5,122 bases of DNA, taken from positions 1 to 5,122 of the forward strand of contig DATCVA010000103.1 of NCBI GenBank assembly GCA_036567205.1, written 5' to 3'. The notes beneath the pieces were generated by a model. The model made no database searches. It was not told where the DNA came from and saw nothing but the letters and a program-made list of their open reading frames with translations. This DNA is from DATCVA01 sp036567205. Its GTDB lineage: Bacteria > Pseudomonadota > Gammaproteobacteria > Burkholderiales > Burkholderiaceae_B. Made by a program: the position numbers and the translations under genes. Shown here piece after piece: positions 1 through 5,122 of this stretch (within the stretch, counting starts at the first letter, position 1; the number at the start of each line of letters is the position of its first letter).

Positions 1-369
1 GAACCTTTCGGCGCGCTCGACTCGTTGACTCGAGCCCATTTGCAGGATGAGCTTTTGCGCATTGTGGCCCAGACCGATACAACGACGGTCATGGTGACCC
101 ACGATGTCGATGAAGCGGTGTTGCTGTCCGACCGCATCGTCATGCTGAGCAATGGTCCGGCTGCCACGATAGGCGAAATTCTTAGCGTTGATCTTGCCCG
201 GCCGCGAAAACGGGTAGAACTGGTCAACGATGTGCACTACCTGGCCTGCCGCGCAGCGGTCATGCGGTTTTTGCACCAACACCACCGCAACCCCAATGAC
301 ACATCGGCCGCAGCCTCGAACGTGACCGAATCCATCACTCCTGAACAATCTTCTACGGTAGACGCATGA
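1..369 (+). CDS. nrtD: Nitrate/nitrite ABC transporter ATP-binding subunit, C-terminal part (5' end outside window)
   Basis: Only the last 122 residues are present; the frame is open to base 1, so the start, Walker A, Q-loop and ABC signature lie upstream. The fragment opens with the end of Walker B and the D-loop (EPFGALDSLTR, residues 1-11), followed by the switch/H-loop histidine in TVMVTHDVDEA (His34 of the fragment, bases 100-102). The stretch around VHYLACRAAVMRFLHQHH resembles the C-terminal end of NrtD/NasD/SsuB-type ATPases. After it comes a Ser/Thr/Asn/Ala-rich tail of about 26 residues that looks disordered. There is no NrtA-like sensor domain such as cyanobacterial NrtC carries, so this is the single-domain type. 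It would hydrolyse ATP on the cytoplasmic face of an importer. The substrate (nitrate or nitrite) is inferred mainly from nirB directly downstream; the fragment alone could not separate NrtD from taurine or sulfonate ATPases. A TTG at base 25 is not the start, because conserved sequence continues upstream of it. Confidence 0.88.
   Translation, partial: EPFGALDSLTRAHLQDELLRIVAQTDTTTVMVTHDVDEAVLLSDRIVMLSNGPAATIGEILSVDLARPRKRVELVNDVHYLACRAAVMRFLHQHHRNPNDTSAAASNVTESITPEQSSTVDA
366..369 (+). promoter_or_regulatory. ATGA stop/start overlap coupling the ATPase gene to nirB
   Basis: The nirB ATG at 366-368 overlaps the TGA stop of the ATPase gene at 367-369. A second in-frame ATG at 369-371 also overlaps that stop by one base (TGATG). 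The only Shine-Dalgarno-like sequence is a weak GGTAG at 357-361, which lies 4 bases from the first ATG and 7 from the second. Translation of nirB therefore probably depends partly on ribosomes finishing the ATPase gene. The two starts differ by one methionine only. Confidence 0.7.
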
Positions 370-2801
370 TGAAAAAACTGAAACTTGTCGTGGTGGGCAA
401 TGGCATGGCCGGTATCAGAACGGTCGAAGAGCTGATCAAGCTGGAGCCGGATCTGTACGACATTACCGTGTTTGGCTCGGAGCCCTATCCCAACTACAAC
501 CGTATTTTGTTGTCTCCCGTCCTAACGGGTGAGCAAACCATTAAAGACATTATTCTTAATGAGCTTGGCTGGTACGAGGAAAATAACATTCGTCTTTTTC
601 TTAACCGCAAAGTCACGCAGATCCATCGAGGCCGCAAAGAAGTTCTCGCCGACGACGGCAGCGTCTTCAAGTACGACCGGCTTTTGCTGGCAACCGGCTC
701 GAATCCTTTTATTTTGCCGATTCCAGGCAATGACCTGACGGGCGTCATTACTTTTCGCGACATTCGCGACGTCGATCTGATGATAAATGCCGCTGCGCGC
801 TTTAAGCATGCCGTTGTGATTGGCGGCGGCCTGCTGGGGCTGGAAGCAGCCAATGGACTGGCTACGCGCGGCATGAAAGTGTCGGTAGTACATTTAGGTG
901 CAACTTTACTGGACCGCCAGCTAGACAGTGCCGCCGGCAAGCTGCTGCAAACCAGCCTGGAAAAACGCGGGCTCGAGTTCTTGATGCAGCATCAGACCGA
1001 AGCTATTTTAGGCGACGAAAATGGTGAGGTGAAGGGCATACGCTTTAAGAATGGGTCAGAAATGCCGACCAGTCTTGTCGTCATGGCCGTAGGCATCCGG
1101 CCCAATACCGAGCTAGCCGAACAAGCGGGTATCTACGCCGACAAGGGCATTGTCGTTAACGATACGCTGCAAACATACGACCCCAGCATTTATGCGGTTG
1201 GCGAGTGTGTCAGCCACCGTGGCACGGCCTATGGACTGGTGGCGCCGCTCTTTGAGCAGGCCAAGGTCGCTGCCAACCACCTGGCATTCTTCGGCATAGG
1301 GCGTTACACCGGCAGCACTACCTCGACCAAGCTCAAGGTGACCGGTATTGATGTGTTCTCGGCTGGCGACTTTTTGGGCAGCAACGATACCGAAGCCATC
1401 ACCCTGGCCGACCCCATTGGCGGGGTATACAAAAAACTGGTCATCAAGAACGACAAGCTGATCGGCGCGTGCCTGTATGGCGACACCGTGGACGGCGCCT
1501 GGTATTTCCGCCTGATCCGCGAAGCCAAGTCCATCACCGAATTGCGCGAACACCTTATGTTTGGCGAAGGATCGATTGGCGACACCGGCCACTCAGGCGA
1601 AAACAGTGTCGTGGGCATGCCCGACAGCACCGAAGTGTGCGGCTGCAATGGCGTTTGCAAGGGCGCCATCGTCCAGGCGATTCGTGAAAAAGGATTGTTT
1701 ACGGTTGACGAAATCAAAAAACACACCAAAGCATCAAGCTCCTGCGGTTCTTGCGCGGGCCTGGTCGAGCAAATCCTGATTAACTGCGTCGGGGGCGCCG
1801 CCGACATTAAACCCAAAAGCGAAAAGCCCATTTGCGCCTGCGCCGACTACACCCACGGTCAGATCCGCAAAACCATTAAAGAACAGCACTTAACGTCCAT
1901 TGCCGACACCATGCATTTTCTGGAATGGCGTACCGCAGACGGCTGCGCCACTTGCCGGCCCGCACTGAACTATTACGTCACCGCCACCTGGCCAGGCGAA
2001 GCCAAAGACGACGCGCAGTCCCATCTGGTCAATGAACGGGTACACGCGAACATTCAAAAAGACGGCACGTACTCGGTGGTGCCCCGCATGTGGGGCGGAG
2101 TCACCAATCCGTCCGAGTTGCGCCGCATTGCCGACGTCGCTGATAAATACAACGTGCCCATGGTCAAAGTGACGGGGGGTCAGCGCATTGACTTGCTCGG
2201 CATTAAAAAAGAAGATCTGCCCAGCGTCTGGAAAGATCTGGACATGCCATCCGGCCATGCCTACGGCAAAACGCTGCGCACCGTAAAAACCTGCGTCGGC
2301 AAAGAGTTCTGCCGCTTCGGCACGCAAGATTCAACCGGCATGGGCATTGATCTGGAGAAAGAGCTTGTCGGCATGACCAGCCCCCACAAGGTCAAGCTGG
2401 CAGTCTCGGGCTGCCCGCGCAATTGCGCAGAGTCTGGCATTAAAGATATCGGCATCATCGCGGTCGATTCGGGATGGGAGCTCTATGTAGGCGGCAACGG
2501 CGGTATTAAAACCGAAGTGGCGCAATTCTTTGTCAAAGTCCAAACCCACGACGATGTCCTGGAATACTGCGGCGCCTTCTTGCAGCTGTATCGGGAAGAG
2601 GCCTTTTACCTGGAACGCACCTGTCACTACCTGGACCGCGTGGGGCTGGACTATGCCAAGTCAAGAGTAGTTGTCGACGCGTCAAACCGCGCAGATTTGT
2701 ACGAGCGCCTGAAGTTTGCGTTGTCATTTGAAACGGACCCATGGGCGCAGCGCATTGCCCAAACCCCCGCGCGCCGCGAATTTGAACCCCTTACCGTCTG
2801 A
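366..2801 (+). CDS. nirB: Assimilatory nitrite reductase [NAD(P)H], large subunit NirB
   Basis: This 811-residue cytoplasmic enzyme reduces nitrite to ammonium with NADH (six electrons). Domains in order: an FAD-binding Rossmann fold (VVVGNGMAG, residues 8-16); an NAD-binding fold (VVIGGGLLGLEAA, about 150-162); the closing FAD motif (YAVGEC, 276-281); a BFD-like [2Fe-2S] region with Cys425, 427, 460 and 463 (an extra Cys431 nearby); a second BFD-like set with Cys490, 492, 527 and 530; a nitrite/sulfite reductase ferredoxin-like half-domain, about 555-625; and the siroheme/[4Fe-4S] domain with Cys643-x5-Cys649 and Cys683-x3-Cys687. Length is close to E. coli NirB (about 847), and all cofactor motifs are intact. 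Start: ATG 366 overlaps the upstream stop; ATG 369 is equally possible. It is followed after 7 bases by nirD, its partner. With nasA in the same operon an assimilatory role is likely, although NirBD can also serve to detoxify nitrite. I see no frameshift or missing key residue. Confidence 0.97.
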   Translation: MMKKLKLVVVGNGMAGIRTVEELIKLEPDLYDITVFGSEPYPNYNRILLSPVLTGEQTIKDIILNELGWYEENNIRLFLNRKVTQIHRGRKEVLADDGSVFKYDRLLLATGSNPFILPIPGNDLTGVITFRDIRDVDLMINAAARFKHAVVIGGGLLGLEAANGLATRGMKVSVVHLGATLLDRQLDSAAGKLLQTSLEKRGLEFLMQHQTEAILGDENGEVKGIRFKNGSEMPTSLVVMAVGIRPNTELAEQAGIYADKGIVVNDTLQTYDPSIYAVGECVSHRGTAYGLVAPLFEQAKVAANHLAFFGIGRYTGSTTSTKLKVTGIDVFSAGDFLGSNDTEAITLADPIGGVYKKLVIKNDKLIGACLYGDTVDGAWYFRLIREAKSITELREHLMFGEGSIGDTGHSGENSVVGMPDSTEVCGCNGVCKGAIVQAIREKGLFTVDEIKKHTKASSSCGSCAGLVEQILINCVGGAADIKPKSEKPICACADYTHGQIRKTIKEQHLTSIADTMHFLEWRTADGCATCRPALNYYVTATWPGEAKDDAQSHLVNERVHANIQKDGTYSVVPRMWGGVTNPSELRRIADVADKYNVPMVKVTGGQRIDLLGIKKEDLPSVWKDLDMPSGHAYGKTLRTVKTCVGKEFCRFGTQDSTGMGIDLEKELVGMTSPHKVKLAVSGCPRNCAESGIKDIGIIAVDSGWELYVGGNGGIKTEVAQFFVKVQTHDDVLEYCGAFLQLYREEAFYLERTCHYLDRVGLDYAKSRVVVDASNRADLYERLKFALSFETDPWAQRIAQTPARREFEPLTV

Positions 2802-2808
2802 ACCCATC

Positions 2809-3150
2809 ATGAAGATATCCAGCCACACTTGCGAATGGACCGCCGTTTGCCATATTGATGAGATCCCCACTTTGGGGTCGCGTATTGTGCACCGCTCCGG
2901 AATCGACAATATCGCCGTTTTCAAGGCCTCCGACGATCATGTTTTTGCGGTCGTCGACCGCTGCCCCCATAAAGGCGGCCCGCTGTCATCCGGGCTGGTC
3001 CATGGGCACGCGGTTACGTGCCCCCTGCATAGCTGGACCATCAACCTTGAAGACGGGCAGGCGCAGGCCCCCGACGTGGGCTGCGCTCACAAAATCGACG
3101 TCAAGGTTCAGGATGATCGTGTGTATTTAAACCTGGACTTAGAAGGCTAG
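2809..3150 (+). CDS. nirD: Nitrite reductase small subunit NirD, Rieske [2Fe-2S] type
   Basis: A 113-residue protein of usual NirD/NasE length, the small partner of NirB in NAD(P)H-dependent nitrite reduction. It is a single Rieske domain with no signal peptide or membrane segment. The ligands are complete: CPHKGGPLS supplies Cys52 and His54, and CPLHSW supplies Cys71 and His74, so a [2Fe-2S] cluster is expected. In E. coli NirD, as I recall it, these ligands are missing, so this protein belongs to the other branch, together with Bacillus NasE. The ATG at 2809 sits 7 bases after the nirB stop; the preceding bases show no clear ribosome binding site, so translation probably relies on termination of nirB just upstream. 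The frame is open back to an ATG at 2716 inside nirB, but the extra 31 residues are basic, proline-rich and unlike NirD, so that start is rejected. A Rieske ferredoxin is the only alternative reading, and the position after nirB makes it unlikely. Confidence 0.95.
   Translation: MKISSHTCEWTAVCHIDEIPTLGSRIVHRSGIDNIAVFKASDDHVFAVVDRCPHKGGPLSSGLVHGHAVTCPLHSWTINLEDGQAQAPDVGCAHKIDVKVQDDRVYLNLDLEG
3141..3146 (+). promoter_or_regulatory. Ribosome binding site of nasA
   Basis: AGAAGG lies 7 bases before the ATG at 3154, inside the last codons of nirD. It is the clearest Shine-Dalgarno sequence of the three gene starts visible here and supports 3154 as the nasA start. The other two starts depend on overlap or very close spacing instead. 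Confidence 0.7.
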
Positions 3151-3153
3151 AAC

Positions 3154-5122
3154 ATGATCTACGTCGCCCCCTCCAATCTTGCGCCCACCCAAAAAAACGT
3201 TACCTCGGTGTGCTGCTACTGCGGTACCGGTTGCGGCGTCCAGATCCATACTCTTGACCAGCAGGTCGTCAGCGTAACGGGCGATCCCGGCCACCCATCC
3301 AGCATGGGCAAGTTGTGCAGTAAAGGCATGGCCCTGGCCGCTACGGTAAAGCAGGATGAGAGCCGGATACTGTCCGCGCAGTGGCGCAGCCAAAAAAACG
3401 AGCCTCGGCACGATATTGCGTTAAATGATGCCCTTGATATCGCAGCGGATAAGCTCGCCGAAATCATGGCGCAACATGGCCCCAACGCCATCGGGTTTTA
3501 TTTATCGGGGCAATTGCTAACCGAAGACTATGCCGTCTTCAATAAATTCGCGCGAGGCCTGATAGGCACGAACAATATCGACACCAACTCGCGCCTATGC
3601 ATGTCCAGCGCCGTATCGGGCTACAAGCTGACGCTGGGCGCCGATGCGCCTCCCGCCTGCTACGACGACCTGGATTATGCCGAAACCGTGCTGATTGCGG
3701 GCTCGAATATGGCCTATGCGCACCCTGTGCTGTACCGCCGACTGGCAGCTGCCAAGGCGCATCGCCCCGACATGAAAATTATTGTGATCGATCCGCGGCG
3801 CACCGACACCTGTGACATTGCCGACCTGCATCTGGCCATCGCGCCAGGCACCGACGTTGCACTGTTTCATGCCATGCTTAATGTGCTGATCTGGAACAAC
3901 CTGATAGACCGCGAGTACATTGACCTGCACACCGAAGGCTTTGACGCGCTAAAACAGCGCGTTCACGAATTTACCCCCAAAGCGGTGCAAGACATTTGCA
4001 GCGTTCCCGCTGCAGATATTATTCAATGCGCCCGCTGGTTCGGACAGGCCCGCTCGGCCTTGTCGCTCTACACCATGGGCCTGAACCAATCGAGCAGCGG
4101 CACCGCCAAAAATGCTGCGCTGATTCACTTGCACCTTGCCACAGGACAAATCGGCAAATCAGGCGCCGGACCCTTTTCACTAACCGGCCAGCCCAATGCA
4201 ATGGGAGGACGCGAAGCCGGCGGCATGGCCACACTATTGCCGGGCCATCGCGACCCCGGCAATAGTGACCATCGCGCCGAAGTTGCAGCGCTTTGGGGCG
4301 TACCAGAACTTCCTTCCATGCCCGGATATACCGCGATCGACATGTTCGACGCGGTCTTGCAAGGCAAGATCAAAGTGCTGTGGATCGCTGCGACCAATCC
4401 TGCACAATCCATGCCCAACCAGGCCATTGTTCGCGCCGCCCTGCAGAAAGCCGAGATGGTCATTGTGCAAGAAGCATTTGCGAATACCGAAACCCTGGCC
4501 TACGCCGATCTGGTTTTACCCGCCGCGACCTGGCCCGAAAAAGAAGGCACAGTCACCAACTCCGAACGACGCATCAGCCGCGTCCGGGCCGCGATCGCCC
4601 CGCCCGGGCAAGCATTGCCCGACTGGGAGCTGGTATCCAAAGTCGCCCACAAACTTGCAGCGCGAATTGCCCCGCACAAAGCCGCCTTGTTCAGTTATAA
4701 GAACGAAGCCGAAATTTTCAGCGAACATGCACGCACCACCGCCGGCCGCGACCTTGACTACAGCACCCTGGATTACACACGGCTGGAAGCCGATGGCCCG
4801 CAACAATGGCCCTACAAAAAATCGTCGCGCCACCCCATACGTCTTTACCAAAATGGCATCTTTGCCACCCCCAATGAACGCGCACAATTCCTGGACATCG
4901 GCTACACGCCTGTCGCAGAAAGCGTCTCGGCGCATTACTCAATACGCCTGACCACAGGCCGATTACGCGATCAATGGCACACGATGAGCCGCACCGCCCT
5001 CGTGCCCGCGCTGACGCGCCATGCTGAAGAGCCTTTTATTCATTTGCACCCCGTCGATATGCGGCGCTTCAAATTGACGGACGATGCTATTGTCAAGGTC
5101 AAGTCCAAACGCGGCCACCTTG
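3154..5122 (+). CDS. nasA: Assimilatory nitrate reductase catalytic subunit NasA, molybdopterin type (3' end outside window)
   Basis: The first 656 residues of a cytoplasmic nitrate reductase, reducing nitrate to nitrite at a Mo-bis-MGD centre. The frame is open to the window edge; from usual NasA lengths (about 880-910) I infer some 220-260 residues are missing. The N-terminal [4Fe-4S] site reads CYCGTGCGV: Cys20, Cys23, Cys27, and Cys55 in LCSKG with the conserved Lys57. The presumed Mo ligand is Cys149 in NSRLCMSSAVSG. Other family motifs are QPNAMGGREAGGMA (346-359), the MGD-contact segment ATNPAQSMPN (413-422), the stretch from QEAF to about SERRIS (439-475), and TGRLRDQWHTMSRT (601-614), which opens the molydopterin-binding domain. 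There is no Tat signal, which fits the assimilatory rather than the periplasmic NapA type. The start at 3154 follows the nirD stop by 3 bases. The electron donor is not visible: no NasB/NasC-like flavoprotein gene precedes it, and any C-terminal BFD [2Fe-2S] domain would be beyond the window. A formate dehydrogenase is the main alternative, but the motifs and neighbours argue for NasA. Confidence 0.96.
   Translation, partial: MIYVAPSNLAPTQKNVTSVCCYCGTGCGVQIHTLDQQVVSVTGDPGHPSSMGKLCSKGMALAATVKQDESRILSAQWRSQKNEPRHDIALNDALDIAADKLAEIMAQHGPNAIGFYLSGQLLTEDYAVFNKFARGLIGTNNIDTNSRLCMSSAVSGYKLTLGADAPPACYDDLDYAETVLIAGSNMAYAHPVLYRRLAAAKAHRPDMKIIVIDPRRTDTCDIADLHLAIAPGTDVALFHAMLNVLIWNNLIDREYIDLHTEGFDALKQRVHEFTPKAVQDICSVPAADIIQCARWFGQARSALSLYTMGLNQSSSGTAKNAALIHLHLATGQIGKSGAGPFSLTGQPNAMGGREAGGMATLLPGHRDPGNSDHRAEVAALWGVPELPSMPGYTAIDMFDAVLQGKIKVLWIAATNPAQSMPNQAIVRAALQKAEMVIVQEAFANTETLAYADLVLPAATWPEKEGTVTNSERRISRVRAAIAPPGQALPDWELVSKVAHKLAARIAPHKAALFSYKNEAEIFSEHARTTAGRDLDYSTLDYTRLEADGPQQWPYKKSSRHPIRLYQNGIFATPNERAQFLDIGYTPVAESVSAHYSIRLTTGRLRDQWHTMSRTALVPALTRHAEEPFIHLHPVDMRRFKLTDDAIVKVKSKRGHL
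3189..3408 (+). repeat. Imperfect direct repeat around two A7 runs in the nasA 5' region
   Basis: CCAAAAAAACG occurs at 3189-3199 and again at 3390-3400. Each copy is followed, after 3 and 2 bases respectively, by CCTCGG (3203-3208 and 3403-3408). Both copies are read in the same codon phase (CAA AAA AAC, giving Gln-Lys-Asn at residues 13-15 and 80-82). The protein around them is not otherwise repeated. It may be coincidence. Confidence 0.4.
4232..4267 (+). repeat. Perfect 13-bp inverted repeat (hairpin) inside nasA
   Basis: CACTATTGCCGGG at 4232-4244 is the exact reverse complement of CCCGGCAATAGTG at 4255-4267, with a 10-base loop at 4245-4254. It lies within nasA codons for about residues 360-371, in a part of the protein (ATLLPGHRDPGNSDHRAE) that looks family-like, so the coding frame is undisturbed. 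No T-run follows, so it is not an ordinary intrinsic terminator. The mRNA could form a stable stem here; any function is unknown. Confidence 0.75.

Noticed and set aside
531..610. AT-rich pocket near the 5' part of nirB
   Set aside because: About 64% A+T over 80 bases by my count, but it encodes a normal NirB segment and has no boundaries, repeats or frame break to suggest recombination.
1216..1233. TGGCAC resembling a sigma-54 -24 element
   Set aside because: No TTGC lies at the required spacing, and the site is inside conserved nirB coding sequence; the same holds for the TGGCAC near 4975.
1304..1831. Open - strand frame of 175 codons opposite nirB (others at 494-940, 1113-1592 and 1890-2327)
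   Set aside because: All lie antisense to well-conserved NirB sequence, have no credible ribosome binding site or domain, and are what codon bias of the + strand gene produces.
2716..2808. Upstream ATG extending nirD by 31 residues into nirB
   Set aside because: The extension is basic and proline-rich, unlike NirD N-termini, while ATG 2809 gives the usual length.
4605..4621. Hairpin with a 7-bp stem (CGGGCAA/TTGCCCG) and 3-base loop in nasA
   Set aside because: Stems of this length are expected several times by chance in 5 kb, no T-run follows, and it lies in coding sequence.
4196..4951. Open + strand frame of 251 codons overlapping nasA
   Set aside because: It lies wholly inside nasA in another frame, and the translation is dominated by Pro, Arg, Lys and Ser with no recognisable motif. 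NasA continues uninterrupted through the same bases with conserved motifs.

Overview
The window is a stretch of an assimilatory nitrate/nitrite reduction operon, all on the + strand, from a moderately GC-rich bacterium. The gene order (nitrate-type ABC transporter ATPase, nirB, nirD, nasA), the protein sequences and the codon use suggest a betaproteobacterium of the Burkholderiales, perhaps Alcaligenaceae (Bordetella/Pusillimonas-like). That placement is from recall of family sequences, not from a search.

Layout: bases 1-369 hold the C-terminal third to half of an NrtD/NasD-type ATP-binding subunit, whose start lies outside the window. Bases 366-2801 hold the complete NADH-dependent nitrite reductase large subunit (NirB, 811 aa), overlapping the ATPase gene by ATGA. 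Bases 2809-3150 hold the small Rieske subunit (NirD, 113 aa). From base 3154 to the window end runs the first 656 residues of the molybdopterin nitrate reductase catalytic subunit (NasA), which is cut off by the window edge. The gaps between genes are -4, +7 and +3 bases. There is no room for internal promoters or terminators outside coding sequence, and no stretch over 300 bases lacks a gene. I see no tRNA, rRNA, CRISPR array, insertion sequence or phage gene.

How the genes work together: the ABC transporter imports nitrate (or nitrite) using ATP. NasA reduces nitrate to nitrite in the cytoplasm at a Mo-bis-MGD centre fed by a [4Fe-4S] cluster. NirBD then reduces nitrite to ammonium with six electrons from NADH, through FAD, iron-sulfur centres and siroheme. 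The ammonium enters glutamine/glutamate synthesis. The control region, the transporter's other subunits and any NasS/NasT-type regulator would lie upstream, and the end of nasA and possibly siroheme-synthesis genes downstream. None of these is visible.

I found no undescribed system. The least ordinary items are a perfect 13-bp inverted repeat inside nasA, a pair of in-frame A-AAA-AAC heptamers in similar contexts near the nasA 5' end, a NirD that keeps the Rieske ligands missing from the E. coli protein, and a NirB carrying two complete four-cysteine BFD-like sets.
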